DNA of 64,000 nucleotides from Pararhizobium mangrovi (GCF_006516965.1 NZ_VHLH01000028.1:1-64000), one strand, 5' to 3'; shown: positions 30,164 to 40,369, counted from the first letter of the stretch. Notes: generated from the letters alone by a model not told the origin. Numbers and translations: made by a program.

Positions 30164-30307
30164 GCTCGTCTCCCCGGATCCCGCACCAGTGGCGCGGGCG
30201 TTCGATCGTCCCTTACGCGCACCGGTTCTTCCTCGCTTCAGCGTTATGACGCCGCAAAAGCGCGGTTGCAATCCGGGCCCATGTCACTTCGCGGGACACG
30301 AAGTCGT

Positions 30308-30337
30308 ACGCCCGCCTCGAACGGACGAGGCGGGCGT
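30308..30337 (-). terminator. Hairpin terminator candidate after the DEAD-box gene
   Basis: A perfect 12-bp stem ACGCCCGCCTCG / CGAGGCGGGCGT with a six-base loop lies 13 bases beyond the helicase stop. There is no T-run after the stem, so strength is uncertain. Confidence 0.55.
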
Positions 30338-30350
30338 GAACGAACGCGGA

Positions 30351-31694
30351 TCAGGCCGAGGCGGCGGTGCGGCGATTCGGCCGGTTGCGCCGGGGCCTGC
30401 GTGCGGGCTTTGCGTCCTTGCCGCCGGGACGTGCGGAACGGTCTCCGTTCGCCTCGCGACGCGGGGCGTTCGGCTTCGCCTTGCCGGGGCCCGAAGGCTT
30501 GCGCGAGCGGTTGCCGTTGCCGTTGCCGTTGCCGCGCTTGCGCGACGGTGCGGGCGCATGGGCCGGCGCCTCGCCGGATGCCACGGTAACGGCGATGCCC
30601 GTCTGGCGTTCGATGCCGCGCAGCAGGCCCACCTCTTCCGGCGTGCAGAAGGCGATCGCCTGGCCGGTGGCGCCGGCGCGCGCGGTGCGGCCGATGCGGT
30701 GGACATAGGCGTCCGGCACGTCCGGCAGGTCGTAGTTGTAGACGTGGCTGACCCCCGGCACGTCGATGCCGCGGGCGGCGACGTCGGTCGCCACGAGCAC
30801 GCGGATATCGCCGTCGCGGAACGCCTTCAGCGCACGGTCGCGCTGGTTCTGGCTCTTGTTGCCGTGGATCGAGGCAGCCTCGAACCCGTCACCACGCAGG
30901 CTCTTCATCAGCTTTTCCGCGCCGTGCTTCGTACGCGAGAAGACAAGGGCCAGGCCATTGGGGTTGTCGGCGAGCGACCGGCTCAGGAGCGCGGTCTTGG
31001 CATTGCGGTCGGCAACGAAATGTACGTGCTGCTCGACCTTGTCGGCCGTGCGCCCGGGCGGAGTGACGGAAACCGTCTTCGGGTTCGTCAGGAAGGCGTC
31101 GGCGAGATCGGCGATCTGCTTGGGCATCGTCGCGGAAAAGAGCAGCGTCTGGCGCTTGGCCGGCACAAGCTTGGCGATCTTGCGCAGATCGTGGATGAAG
31201 CCGATGTCGAGCATCTGGTCGGCCTCGTCGAGGACGAGACGGCGCGTCGCGTCGAGCGACAGTGCCTTGCGGTCGAGAAGATCGATCAGCCGGCCGGGCG
31301 TCGCGACGAGCACGTCGACGCCGCGAAACAGCATCTTCGCCTGCATGTTGATCGACGCGCCGCCGACGACGGTGCCGACGAAGAGCGGCGAGCGCTTGGA
31401 GAAGGATTTCAGATTGGTGGCGATCTGGTTCACGAGCTCGCGCGTGGGTGCCAGGATCAGCGCGCGTACCTTCTTCGGCTCGGGCTTTTGCGCCTCGGCG
31501 AGAAGGTCCTCGACGAGCGGCAGGCCGAAGGCGGCCGTCTTGCCGGTGCCCGTCTGGGCGAGGCCGACGATGTCGTGGCCTGCGAGCACCAGCGGGATCG
31601 CCTGGCTCTGGATCGGCGTCGGTTCCGTGTAGCCGAGTCCGGCGAGCGTCTTGAGGGTCTGGGCGGAAAGGCCCAGCGTATCGAAAGCGGTCAA
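30351..31694 (-). CDS. DEAD-box ATP-dependent RNA helicase (RhlE type)
   Basis: A 447-residue RNA helicase with all core motifs: Q motif region PTPIQSQAIP, AQTGTGKTAA, PTREL, GGAS, ATPGRL, DEAD (in LDEADQML near residue 155), SAT, and HRIGRTARAG in domain 2. Its role would be ribosome assembly or RNA turnover, including in the cold. The C-terminus is basic and low-complexity, with a Gly-Asn run encoded by four perfect TTGCCG hexamers at 30511-30534. TTG 31694 (then TAFDTLGL) is chosen because AAAGG precedes it and the sequence before it is not conserved. Confidence 0.93.
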   Translation of the reverse strand: MTAFDTLGLSAQTLKTLAGLGYTEPTPIQSQAIPLVLAGHDIVGLAQTGTGKTAAFGLPLVEDLLAEAQKPEPKKVRALILAPTRELVNQIATNLKSFSKRSPLFVGTVVGGASINMQAKMLFRGVDVLVATPGRLIDLLDRKALSLDATRRLVLDEADQMLDIGFIHDLRKIAKLVPAKRQTLLFSATMPKQIADLADAFLTNPKTVSVTPPGRTADKVEQHVHFVADRNAKTALLSRSLADNPNGLALVFSRTKHGAEKLMKSLRGDGFEAASIHGNKSQNQRDRALKAFRDGDIRVLVATDVAARGIDVPGVSHVYNYDLPDVPDAYVHRIGRTARAGATGQAIAFCTPEEVGLLRGIERQTGIAVTVASGEAPAHAPAPSRKRGNGNGNGNRSRKPSGPGKAKPNAPRREANGDRSARPGGKDAKPARRPRRNRPNRRTAASA

Positions 31695-31993
31695 ATCATT
31701 GCCTTTCGGGGTCACCGGACGACACGCGCACACGCCTCATGGCGCAGGCGGGCGATCGGCCGGCGTCAAGAACCCCGCGTGAAATGGGAACTTGGATTGG
31801 AAAACGAACTTTCCGAGCGCGTCGGGCAGCGGAAGCGGCCCACGTCATCATGTCGCGCTCTGGTCTTCCTCGAAGGGTCGGCGAAGGGCCGAATACGGGG
31901 CGCGCTCACGCGGCGGCCGGGAAGATGAAAGCACGCCACATGTCGTTCTTCGCGGTTGCGAAGTCAAGCGGAATGTCGACGGCGCGGTGACGA
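31695..31993. other. Intergenic region between psiE and the helicase gene
   Basis: A 299-bp stretch downstream of psiE and upstream of the DEAD-box gene. Short open frames occur on both strands but have no recognisable protein character or ribosome site. It should hold the helicase promoter and 5' leader; cold-shock type leaders are often long, but no motif was identified. Confidence 0.4.
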
Positions 31994-32446
31994 TTACCGC
32001 CGGCTGATGCGCACCACGATGAGGGCTGCGAGCGAAAGCAGCAGGATCGCACCCGCTTCGAAGAGGATGTTTTCCGGCGCCATCTCCTTGCCCTGCAGGA
32101 TGATGAGGCGGGCAAGCGCGGTGATGCCGATGAAGATCGGATAGACGAAGACGGAGCGCTGGCCGGAGTAGAAGACCGCCACCATGCCGACGACTTCGGT
32201 GTAGAGGAACATGAGCAGGATGTCGGCGAGCGTCACCGTGCCGTTCTCGAAGACGCCGGCGACCTCGAAGGCGGCACCCGCCAGCGTCAGCAGTGCGACG
32301 ACGCCGAGCAGCAGGCGTTCCAGCACGTGGAAGCTGCCGATGACGAGCTTGCGTTCCGCCATCCCGGGTTCGGGCTTGTAGATGTCGCCCGTAGCTGCCT
32401 TCTGGTGATCGCCCTCGTGGCGATCGCCCTCGCGATGCGGATCCAT
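31994..32446 (-). CDS. PsiE family phosphate-starvation-inducible membrane protein
   Basis: A 150-residue inner-membrane protein with a hydrophilic N-terminus of about 40 residues (His/Lys/Glu-rich) and four hydrophobic segments (near residues 42-64, 72-88, 95-112 and 125-145). Motifs such as LYTEVVGMVAVF and FVYPIFIGITALARLII fit the PsiE family. The family name comes from Escherichia coli phosphate starvation induction; its function is unknown. No pho box was identified upstream. ATG 32446 is the first start in the open frame. Confidence 0.82.
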   Translation of the reverse strand: MDPHREGDRHEGDHQKAATGDIYKPEPGMAERKLVIGSFHVLERLLLGVVALLTLAGAAFEVAGVFENGTVTLADILLMFLYTEVVGMVAVFYSGQRSVFVYPIFIGITALARLIILQGKEMAPENILFEAGAILLLSLAALIVVRISRR

Positions 32447-32629
32447 GTGCGAAGGCTAAGGCGAAATATTCGAAAGACGAAATGAATTCGTCATGCGGGC
32501 GATTTCGATCGGGAAGGCGGCGCCTTCGCACGATCGTCGGACCACACGAAGGATGCTCGCCTTACCCGCGATCGAGCCGGGTCGAATCACGGCCGGTGGG
32601 CCCGCTCGACCGCTGCGATTCGCTCTTTG

Positions 32630-34462
32630 CTACTCCACCACGCGCACCGCGCCCTGATCGGCGCTCGTGGCGAAGGCGGCGTAGGCACGAAGAGCCTTGG
32701 AGACCTTGCGGCGGCGCTGTTCGGTCGGCTTCCAGCCGTCGCGGTCCTTCTCGGCCCGCCGCCGGGCAAGCTCGCCCTCGTCCACCGAAAGCGCGATCGT
32801 GCGGTTCGGGATGTCGATTGCGATCGTATCGCCTTCCTCGACGAGGCCGATGACGCCGCCCTGGGCTGCCTCCGGCGAGACGTGGCCGATCGAAAGGCCG
32901 GACGTTCCACCGGAAAAGCGGCCATCGGTGACGAGCGCGCAGGCTTTTCCGAGGCCCTTCGATTTCAGGTAGCTCGTCGGATAGAGCATCTCCTGCATGC
33001 CGGGCCCGCCCTTCGGCCCTTCGTAGCGGATGACGACGACGTCGCCCTCGTTGATCTTGCCCGTCAGGATGGCGCTGGCGGCAGTATCCTGGCTTTCGAA
33101 GACGCGGGCCGGGCCGGAGAAGCGCAGGATCGATTCGTCGACGCCGGCCGTCTTCACCACGCAGCCGTCGGCCGCGAGGTTGCCTTTGAGCACGGCAAGC
33201 CCGCCATCGGCGGAAAAGGCGTGGGCGATGTCGCGGATGACGCCCTTTTCGCGGTCGGTATCGAGACTTTCCCAGCGCGATTCCTGGCTGAAGGCGATCT
33301 GCGTCGGCTTGCCTCCGGGCCCCGCGGAATAGAACTTGCGCACGTTTTCGCTCGTGCTCTGCTTGACGTCCCATTGCGCGAGCGCATGGCCGAGCGTCTC
33401 GGAATGCACGGTCGGCTGCTCGGCGTGCAGGAGGCCCGCGCGGTCGAGTTCGCCGAGGATCGCCATGATGCCGCCGGCACGGTGGACGTCCTCCATGTGC
33501 ACGTCGTCCTTGGACGGGGCGACCTTGCAAAGGCACGGCACCTTTCGCGACAGCGCGTTGATGTCGTCGAGGTCGAAGTCGATCTCCCCTTCCTTCGCGG
33601 CGGCGAGGATGTGCAGCACGGTGTTGGTCGACCCGCCCATGGCGATGTCGAGCGCCATGGCGTTCTCGAAGGATTTCCGGTTCGCGATGGTGCGCGGCAG
33701 GACGTTTTCGTCCTCCTGCTCGTAGTAGCGGCGTGCGATGTCGACGGCGAGATGGCCGGCCTCGACGAAGAGGCGGCGCCGGTCGGCGTGGGTTGCGAGC
33801 GTCGAGCCGTTGCCGGGCAGCGACAGGCCGAGCGCTTCCGTCAGGCAGTTCATCGAGTTCGCCGTGAACATGCCCGAGCACGAGCCGCAGGTCGGGCAGG
33901 CGGAGCGCTCCATCGTCGCGACGTCCTCGTCGGAGATGCGTTCGTCGCCGGCCGCCACCATCGCGTCGACGAGGTCGATCGCGCGTTCCTTGCCCTGAAG
34001 CTCGACCTTGCCGGCTTCCATCGGTCCGCCCGAGACGAAGACGGCCGGAATGTTGAGGCGCATGGCGGCCATCAGCATGCCGGGGGTGATCTTGTCGCAA
34101 TTGGAAATGCACACCATCGCGTCGGCGCAGTGCGCATTGACCATGTATTCGACGGAATCGGCGATGATCTCGCGCGAAGGCAGCGAATAGAGCATGCCGT
34201 CGTGGCCCATCGCGATGCCGTCGTCGACGGCGATCGTGTTGAATTCCTTCGCCACGCCACCGGCCTTTTCCACTTCCCTGGCGACGAGCTGGCCGAGGTC
34301 CTTGAGGTGCACGTGGCCGGGCACGAACTGCGTGAAGGAGTTGACGACCGCGATGATCGGCTTGCCGAAATCGTCGTCCTTCATGCCGGTGGCGCGCCAG
34401 AGGCCGCGCGCGCCGGCCATGTTGCGTCCGTGCGTGGTGGTGCGAGAGCGATAGGGTGGCAT
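32630..34462 (-). CDS. ilvD: Dihydroxy-acid dehydratase
   Basis: Dehydrates dihydroxy acids in valine and isoleucine synthesis (and toward leucine and pantothenate), using an iron-sulfur cluster. The 610-residue length is standard. It shows [19 protein letters not shown] at the start, [32 protein letters not shown] with cluster-region cysteines, and [23 protein letters not shown] 34462 gives the conserved N-terminus. It is divergent from the branched-chain amino-acid type binding protein gene. Confidence 0.97.
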   Translation of the reverse strand: MPPYRSRTTTHGRNMAGARGLWRATGMKDDDFGKPIIAVVNSFTQFVPGHVHLKDLGQLVAREVEKAGGVAKEFNTIAVDDGIAMGHDGMLYSLPSREIIADSVEYMVNAHCADAMVCISNCDKITPGMLMAAMRLNIPAVFVSGGPMEAGKVELQGKERAIDLVDAMVAAGDERISDEDVATMERSACPTCGSCSGMFTANSMNCLTEALGLSLPGNGSTLATHADRRRLFVEAGHLAVDIARRYYEQEDENVLPRTIANRKSFENAMALDIAMGGSTNTVLHILAAAKEGEIDFDLDDINALSRKVPCLCKVAPSKDDVHMEDVHRAGGIMAILGELDRAGLLHAEQPTVHSETLGHALAQWDVKQSTSENVRKFYSAGPGGKPTQIAFSQESRWESLDTDREKGVIRDIAHAFSADGGLAVLKGNLAADGCVVKTAGVDESILRFSGPARVFESQDTAASAILTGKINEGDVVVIRYEGPKGGPGMQEMLYPTSYLKSKGLGKACALVTDGRFSGGTSGLSIGHVSPEAAQGGVIGLVEEGDTIAIDIPNRTIALSVDEGELARRRAEKDRDGWKPTEQRRRKVSKALRAYAAFATSADQGAVRVVE

Positions 34463-34857
34463 GAGCTTGAGATCCTTCCGCCGGCTGCGCGCTCGTTCGA
34501 GTGGCGGGCCGGTTCGACGGGCGATGGTTCCTCCAGGCGCGGCCGAATGCCTTCGGCATCCAGCGCGCAGGGGTCTATTTGGACCCTGATAACGAAAAAC
34601 GGAAGCCCCGTCACGACCGATCCTTGCCGTTCGGCCGCTCGTATGCGAGCGAAAATTGCGCGAGTTGGTTCCCGACCGTCCCCAATGCGTTTCCGTATGC
34701 GTCGAAAACGCGTTAAACCATCCGGCCGGAAACGACTTTCGTCCGGCCGAGGATTCGTTATGATCCGGCCAGCTTTCGGCTTTCTCCGGGAGGCGAAACG
34801 AGTGGAACGGACACGCCGGCGATCGTCGTCGGCGGCAAAAACAGGGAGATATCGAAT
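34463..34857. other. Divergent intergenic region, ilvD / ABC binding protein
   Basis: A 395-bp region between two divergent genes, with lower GC than its flanks around 34570-34720. It must carry both promoters. No ORF with protein character, RNA gene, leucine-rich leader peptide or known riboswitch was recognised. Confidence 0.5.
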
Positions 34858-36120
34858 ATGATGTCACGGACAAGGACCGCGCTCTTCGCAGGGGCGGCGC
34901 TGATGGCGTTCGCCGGCGCAGCCAATGCGGCCGATACGGTCAAGATCGGCGTGCTCGGCGGCATTACCGGCCCGATCGAGAGCCTCGCCCAGCCGATCGT
35001 CGACGGCTCCAAGGCCGCGATGAAGGAGATCAACAGCGACGGCGGCCTCTGGGATTCCGGCGCCAAGCTTCAGGCGGACGTCGGCGACACGACCTGTTCG
35101 GACGCCACCAAGGCCGCCGATGCGGGCGACCGCGCGGTCAACGTCGACAAGGTCGTCGCCATCATGGGCGCCATGTGTTCGGGCGCGACCATCGCGGTCG
35201 CCAACAACGCGGCGATCCCCGGCGGCGTGGCGATGATCTCGCCGGCCTCCACGTCTCCGGCGCTGACGGACCTCAAGGACAAGAACCTCGTCTTCCGTAC
35301 GGTGACGTCGGACGCCTATCAGGGTCAGGTGCTCGCCCGGATGGTGAAGGACAAGGGCGTCAATTCGGTTGCCGTGACCTACGTCAACAACGACTACGGC
35401 AAGGGCTTCGCCGAAGCCTTCCAGACCGCCTTCAAGAAGGACGGCGGCGAAGTGACGGCCATGCAGGCGCACGAGGACAACAAGGCCGACTACCGCTCGG
35501 AGATCGGCAACCTCTCCGCTTCCGGCGCCGACGCGCTCGTCGTGCTCGCCTATGCCGACGGTTCCGGCCAGACCATCCTGCGCCAGGCGCTCGAAGGCGG
35601 CGACTTCCAGAAGTTCTTCGGCGGCGACGGCATGGTAGCCGCTTCGCTCACGAAGAACGTGCCCGGCATCGAGGGCAAGCTGACGATGACGAAGCCGAGC
35701 GCTTCCGACACGCCCGGCAAGAGCGCCTATGAAAGTGCCATGAAGAAGGCCGGCGTCGACGCGGACGGCACCTTCGTCGCCAACGCCTACGACGCGACCT
35801 ACATCCTCGCCATGGCTCTCGAAAAGGCCGGCAGCGCCGATCGCGCCAAGGTCGCCGCGGCCATTCCCGAGGTCGCCAAGGGCCCCGGCGAGAAGATCAT
35901 GCCGGGCGAGTGGGCAAAGGCCAAGAAGCTCATCGATGCCGGCAAGGACGTGAACTACGAAGGCGCCACCGGCCCGATCGACTTCGACCAGAACGGCGAC
36001 GTTCCGGGCGTCTACGACGAGGTCGTGCTCGCCGACGGCAAGGTCAAGGACAACGGTCAGATCAAGATGGACGGATCGGCGAACGGCTCGTCTTCCAGCG
36101 ACAGCCAGTCCAGCAACTAA
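34858..36120 (+). CDS. Branched-chain amino-acid type ABC substrate-binding protein
   Basis: A 420-residue periplasmic type I binding protein of the Leu/Ile/Val family. The signal peptide runs to about residue 24 ([11 protein letters not shown], then [11 protein letters not shown]). The mature part has [41 protein letters not shown] and [13 protein letters not shown], and ends in a Ser/Asn-rich tail ([12 protein letters not shown]). It probably serves the livGFHM system 2 kb downstream on the other strand, but the ligand is not certain. GGGAG precedes ATG 34858; ATG 34861 is also possible. A strong terminator follows. Confidence 0.92.
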   Translation: MMSRTRTALFAGAALMAFAGAANAADTVKIGVLGGITGPIESLAQPIVDGSKAAMKEINSDGGLWDSGAKLQADVGDTTCSDATKAADAGDRAVNVDKVVAIMGAMCSGATIAVANNAAIPGGVAMISPASTSPALTDLKDKNLVFRTVTSDAYQGQVLARMVKDKGVNSVAVTYVNNDYGKGFAEAFQTAFKKDGGEVTAMQAHEDNKADYRSEIGNLSASGADALVVLAYADGSGQTILRQALEGGDFQKFFGGDGMVAASLTKNVPGIEGKLTMTKPSASDTPGKSAYESAMKKAGVDADGTFVANAYDATYILAMALEKAGSADRAKVAAAIPEVAKGPGEKIMPGEWAKAKKLIDAGKDVNYEGATGPIDFDQNGDVPGVYDEVVLADGKVKDNGQIKMDGSANGSSSSDSQSSN

Positions 36121-36146
36121 TTCGCCGGACCCATCGATCGAGACGA

Positions 36147-36177
36147 ACGCGCCCGGCCATCACCGGGCGCGTTTTTC
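36147..36177 (+). terminator. Rho-independent terminator after the binding protein
   Basis: A perfect 10-bp stem ACGCGCCCGG / CCGGGCGCGT with a six-base loop, followed by TTTT, 26 bases after the stop. A high-abundance periplasmic protein transcript probably ends here, which would separate it from the Cox11-like gene. Confidence 0.88.
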
Positions 36178-36193
36178 GTTGCAGGAGGCGGGG

Positions 36194-36865
36194 ATGAACG
36201 CACCGGACGGAGAAGATCGCCTGATCGCCCTTCGTCGGCGAAACCGCCGCGTCGCGTCCGTCGCGATCGCGGGCGTCTGCGCCATGGGCCTCGCCGCCTT
36301 CGCCTCGCCGATCTTCTATCGCGGCCTGATCGGCGCGATCGGCCATCCGGGTGCGCTGAAGCGCTCGCAGGTGACGCGCACGCTCGATGCAACGGATACC
36401 GGCGATGAAGCGGGCCGCCCGATCCGGGTCGCGTTCGACACGAACCTCGCCGGCGGAACCGGTCTCACCTTTTCCGCCGAGCGCTCGGAAGCGGCAACCA
36501 CGCTCGACCGGGTGACGACCGAGCGCTTCCGCCTGTCGAACGAGACGACGCATCCGATCCGCATCCGCGCCGTCTTCGACGTCTCCCCCGCCTGGGCCGC
36601 TCCCTATTTCTTCCGCGCACCGACAAGCTTTCCAGACACCGGCGTGGTGAAGCCCGGCGCGTCGGTGACGATCCCCTTCCGCTTCTTCGTCGATCCGCGG
36701 ATCCTGAAGGCGGACGGCGCCACGAAGGGCCTGCCGCGCCTGACACTCTCCTACGCCGTCTTCGCCCTGCCGACGGGGAAGGGAAACGCACCGGATTTCA
36801 CGGACGCCCTCCGGCAGGCCGACGGAGGCGAGGCGGCGTTCGTCAACGATGCGGCTGCGGACTGA
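36194..36865 (+). CDS. Cox11/CtaG-like protein lacking the copper-binding cysteines
   Basis: A 223-residue protein with one N-terminal membrane helix (about residues 19-38) and a periplasmic immunoglobulin-like domain. It follows Cox11/CtaG throughout: IRVAFDTNLA near 77-86, FRLSNETTHPIRIRAVFDVSP, and KPGASVTIPFRFFVDPRIL at 153-171, then LTLSYAVF. CtaG delivers copper to the CuB site of cytochrome c oxidase through a CxCF motif and one further cysteine. Here the CxCF position reads APTSFPDT (142-149), the PLYxxFC position reads PIFYRGLI, and the only cysteine, C29, is in the helix. It cannot bind copper in the known way, so its role is unknown. GGAGG precedes ATG 36194. No oxidase gene is adjacent. 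Confidence 0.8.
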   Translation: MNAPDGEDRLIALRRRNRRVASVAIAGVCAMGLAAFASPIFYRGLIGAIGHPGALKRSQVTRTLDATDTGDEAGRPIRVAFDTNLAGGTGLTFSAERSEAATTLDRVTTERFRLSNETTHPIRIRAVFDVSPAWAAPYFFRAPTSFPDTGVVKPGASVTIPFRFFVDPRILKADGATKGLPRLTLSYAVFALPTGKGNAPDFTDALRQADGGEAAFVNDAAAD

Positions 36866-37153
36866 AGTGTCTACGTTCTGCCTGTCAGCCATCCGCGATT
36901 GTGCACGAACCCCGATCCGCGCGGAAGATTCCGGTTGCGTTTGTCCGCGTTTGCGCTTCAATCGCAGTATGAGCGCGCGTTCCGTCGTGAAGCGGTAAAC
37001 CGAACCGTGCTTGATCTTGCTCTCGTGTTGCTTGCCGTTCGCCTTGCAGGGCCCGGATTGCAATCACATTCGGCTCGGTCCTCCAGGCGAATGCTGGCAT
37101 CGTCCCGTCGAATTGTTGGCGGCGGTTCGCCGCTTGATCAGGAGGAAGGTGTT

Positions 37154-37978
37154 ATGACGAATGATGCTGTTGCGCCTGCCATTCAAGCGCATAACGAGCG
37201 TCCTGCATCGATCTGGAATTCCGCAGGCGCAGGCTACGAGGGGATCAGTCGCGGTATCGCCGATTCCATCGAGCATGCCGTGCTTCGACTGAACCCCGAG
37301 CAAGACGAGCGGGTGCTCGATATCGCGACGGGTACCGGATGGGCCGCCCGGCTGGTCGCCAGGCGCGGGGCACGCGTGGTCGGTATCGATCTCGGAGCCG
37401 AACTGATCGAAGCAGCCGAAGAACGGGCCAGGACGGAAGGCCTCGACATCACCTACGACGTCGGGGACGCCGAAGCCTTGCCTTTCGGCGACGGCACGTT
37501 CGATGCAGCGATCTCGACTTGCGGCATCATGTTCGCGACGCGGCCGGAAGCCGCGGCATCGGAGCTCGCTCGCGTAATTCGTCGCGGCGGACGCGTGGTG
37601 CTGACGACGTGGCGGCCGGACAGCAACGTCTTCGAGATGTTCAAGGTGATGAAGGCCTACATGCCCACTGCGCCCGATCCGGCACCGCCCTCGCCGTTCG
37701 AATGGGGACGGGAGGAGCGAGTCAGCGAGCTTCTCGGCGAGGCTTTCGACCTGACGTTCGAGGATGGCGTCTCATTCTACCGTGAGCCGGACGGCGAGGC
37801 GGCATGGGCGATGTTCTCGCAGAATTACGGACCGACCAAGGCGCTTGCCGGCTCGCTCGACACCGGCCGTCGCGATGAACTGCACAACGATTTCGTCGCG
37901 TTCCATGATCGCTTCCGCACCGAGCTCGGCATTTCGGTGCCGCGTACCTATCTGCTGACATACGGGGTGCGAAACTGA
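37154..37978 (+). CDS. Class I SAM-dependent methyltransferase
   Basis: A 274-residue soluble methyltransferase of the Methyltransf_11/UbiE-like type. Motif I is VLDIATGTGWAARLVARRGARVVGIDLG (residues about 54-81), then GDAEALPFGDGTFDAAISTCGIMF and a post-motif RRGGRVVLTTWRPDS. The substrate cannot be deduced. A GGAGGAAGG lies just before ATG 37154, so this start is preferred over longer frames. It is convergent with livM and separated from the Cox11-like gene by 288 bases. Confidence 0.88.
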   Translation: MTNDAVAPAIQAHNERPASIWNSAGAGYEGISRGIADSIEHAVLRLNPEQDERVLDIATGTGWAARLVARRGARVVGIDLGAELIEAAEERARTEGLDITYDVGDAEALPFGDGTFDAAISTCGIMFATRPEAAASELARVIRRGGRVVLTTWRPDSNVFEMFKVMKAYMPTAPDPAPPSPFEWGREERVSELLGEAFDLTFEDGVSFYREPDGEAAWAMFSQNYGPTKALAGSLDTGRRDELHNDFVAFHDRFRTELGISVPRTYLLTYGVRN

Positions 37979-38082
37979 TGGAACGGCAGCGACCCCGGTA
38001 ACGCACGGTCGCCGGTGGGTTCGAACAAGCGCCACCAGTTAATGATGCCGGATGCGGGTCGCGTTCGGCATTCTCCGTTTTC

Positions 38083-39375
38083 TCAATGCCGCGCCTCCGG
38101 CTCCGGCAAAATCCCTCGTGGGGCGTATCTTAGCACCAGCGTGATCGTCAGGCCGACGACGAAGACGCGCATCTGGAGGGCGCGGCTGTCGAGGTCGGAG
38201 GGTGGGTTCCAGCCGGTCCATGCATGGGCGTAGGCGGCGCCGGTATGGAAGAGCCACAGTGCGATCGGTTCGGAGATCGTCCAGGCGATGTAGACGAAGA
38301 TGGCGCCGAAGATCGCGCCGCGGTTGTTGCCGGCGCCGCCGAGGATCATCATCACCCAGATCAGGAAGGTGTGGTTGAGATCGATGAAGCCGGACGGGTC
38401 GTAGATCTGCGCGAAATGGATCAGCATCGCGCCGCCGATGCCCATGACGACGCAGCCGAGCACGAAGATCTCGCGCCGCCTGGCCGTCACGTCCTTGCCC
38501 ATGGCGGCGGCCGCGTCTTCCCGGTCGCGGATCGCACGCATCATGCGGCCCCAGGGTGCGTAATAGGCGCGCTGGAGGGCAAGGTAGACGAGCGCCATGA
38601 CGATGACGACGACGATCAGATACATGCCGCGCGCGAAGGCGAAGTCGCCGTTCGCCGGCGTCGGGACCGGCCAGGGCAGCGGCGAGACGGTGAGCGTGCC
38701 GCGCGTCAGCCAGTCGGCGTTCTTGAGGAAGGTCTTGATGATCTGGGCGATGCCGAGTGTCGCGATCGCCAGGTAGTCGGAGCGCAGGCCGAGGCAAACC
38801 CTGCCGACGAACCATGCGACGAGCCCGGCGACGAGGCCCGCGACGAGCCAGCCGAGGATGACCGGCAGGCCGAGGCCGCCCACCCAGCCCGCCTGGCTCT
38901 CGATCACGTCGGCCATGTGCGTCATGTGCCACGAGATGACGACGAAGGAGGCGATCAGCACGGCCGTGACGAGAAGGCCTTTCAGCCGGCGATGGAAGCC
39001 GATGCGCTCGGCCCGGTTGGCGAGCCAGATCGCAGCCCCGCAGATCGCCAGCTTGACGACGAACATGGCGACGAGCGCAGGACCCGGTGAATTCCAGAAG
39101 TCCGGGTTCGTCGGGTAGGAGACGAGCATGGAGGTCGCCGCGCCCGTGGCGAGGAAGCCCATGACGCCGACATTGAAGAGCCCGGCATAGCCCCACTGGA
39201 TCGTCAGCCCGAGGGTCAACACCGCGTAGCAGGCGGCTTCCACCATCACGCGCAGCGAATAGACGCTGCCCTGCGAGAGGAAGACGGCAAGCACGATCAG
39301 CGCGAGCACCGCGAAGGCAGCGAGATCGCGGACGGGAACGAGCGGGCGGGCTGGCGTGGCGGTGGTTTCGGCCAT
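38083..39375 (-). CDS. livM: Branched-chain amino-acid ABC transporter permease LivM
   Basis: Second inner-membrane permease of the Leu/Ile/Val importer. The 430-residue protein has about ten hydrophobic segments and the LivM signatures GYAGLFNVGVMGFLATGA, LRSDYLAIATLGIAQIIKT and a PWGRMMRAIRDREDAAAAMGKDV coupling segment. An unusually long block around residues 75-170 (VVKLAICGAAIW and following) adds extra membrane segments compared with short LivM proteins. It starts one base after the livH stop. Last gene of livGFHM. Confidence 0.94.
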   Translation of the reverse strand: MAETTATPARPLVPVRDLAAFAVLALIVLAVFLSQGSVYSLRVMVEAACYAVLTLGLTIQWGYAGLFNVGVMGFLATGAATSMLVSYPTNPDFWNSPGPALVAMFVVKLAICGAAIWLANRAERIGFHRRLKGLLVTAVLIASFVVISWHMTHMADVIESQAGWVGGLGLPVILGWLVAGLVAGLVAWFVGRVCLGLRSDYLAIATLGIAQIIKTFLKNADWLTRGTLTVSPLPWPVPTPANGDFAFARGMYLIVVVIVMALVYLALQRAYYAPWGRMMRAIRDREDAAAAMGKDVTARRREIFVLGCVVMGIGGAMLIHFAQIYDPSGFIDLNHTFLIWVMMILGGAGNNRGAIFGAIFVYIAWTISEPIALWLFHTGAAYAHAWTGWNPPSDLDSRALQMRVFVVGLTITLVLRYAPRGILPEPEARH

Positions 39376-39376
39376 C

Positions 39377-40369
39377 TTAAAGAACCTTCCCCTTGAAGAT
39401 GCCGGTCGGCCGGTAGATCAGCACGATGATGAGGATCACGAAGGGGATCATCAGCTTGTACTCCGTCGGCACGATCGCGAGGCTCGATGGAAAGTCGACG
39501 CCGAACATCGGTTCGAGCGGGCGCAGAAGGATCGACCAGTTGAAGACGGCGAAGGATTCGCAAAGTCCGACGAGAAAGCCGCCGGCGATCGCGCCATAGG
39601 GCTGGCCGATGCCGCCGACGATGGTCGCAGCGAAGATCGGCAGCAGGATGTTGAACGAAAGGTCCGGCTTCAGCGCCACGTCCATCGAAAGCAGCGTGCC
39701 GGCCGCGCAGGCGAGCGCACCGCCGATGATCCACGTCGCCCACACGACATGGCGGATGTCGATGCCGGTGATGCTGGCGAGGTCCGGATTGTCGGAAACG
39801 GCGCGCATCGCCTTGCCGAGCCGCGTGCGGGTCAGGAAATAGTGCAGGGCGAAGACGGTGACGGCCGTAAAGACGAAGAGAATGATCTGCGGCTCGGTCA
39901 GCACGATCGGCCGCGTCGCGTCCGGCAGGTGGAACTGGAAGATCGCCTTCGGGGAACCGATGTACATCGAGCGCGCGCTGACCCCGCCGAAGACACGCAG
40001 CACGCCCTGCAGCATCAGCGTCACGCCGACGGAGGCCATGACCATGACGACGGGCCGCGCGCCGGCGTCCCTCAGCGGCTTGTAGAAGAGCTTGTCGAAG
40101 AGGATCGCGATCAGTGCCGTCGCCGCCATCGCCGGGAACATGCCGAAGAAGGCGAGCGCGATCGGGCTGTGGATACCCATCGATTGCAGGAGGACGGCGA
40201 AGATCAGCGAGAGGAAGGCGCCCATCGTCATCATGTCGCCATGGGCGAAATGGGCAAACCGCAGGATGCCGAAGATCAGCGTCACGCCGATGGCGCCGAG
40301 CGCGTAGATCGCGCCGATGATGAGGCCCGACAGGATCGCGTTGTCGAAGAAGAAGACGAGTGCGTTCAC
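39377..40369 (-). CDS. livH: Branched-chain amino-acid ABC transporter permease LivH
   Basis: First inner-membrane permease of the importer, 330 residues with about eight hydrophobic segments. Typical stretches are GAIYALGAIGVTLIFGILRFAHFAHGDMMTMGA at the start, TRLGKAMRAVSDNPDLASITGID (the ATPase-coupling loop), and TIVGGIGQPYGAIAGGFLVGL. GTG 40369 is chosen because AAGGGG lies upstream. It follows livF by 34 bases and is nearly joined to livM. Confidence 0.95.
   Translation of the reverse strand: MNALVFFFDNAILSGLIIGAIYALGAIGVTLIFGILRFAHFAHGDMMTMGAFLSLIFAVLLQSMGIHSPIALAFFGMFPAMAATALIAILFDKLFYKPLRDAGARPVVMVMASVGVTLMLQGVLRVFGGVSARSMYIGSPKAIFQFHLPDATRPIVLTEPQIILFVFTAVTVFALHYFLTRTRLGKAMRAVSDNPDLASITGIDIRHVVWATWIIGGALACAAGTLLSMDVALKPDLSFNILLPIFAATIVGGIGQPYGAIAGGFLVGLCESFAVFNWSILLRPLEPMFGVDFPSSLAIVPTEYKLMIPFVILIIVLIYRPTGIFKGKVL

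Noticed and set aside
30117..31928. A 603-codon plus-strand open frame opposite the helicase gene
   Set aside because: The DEAD-box protein on the minus strand has every core motif; the plus-strand frame is compositionally biased.
31739..31990. A small plus-strand open frame between psiE and the helicase gene
   Set aside because: No ribosome site, no conserved character, and biased composition.
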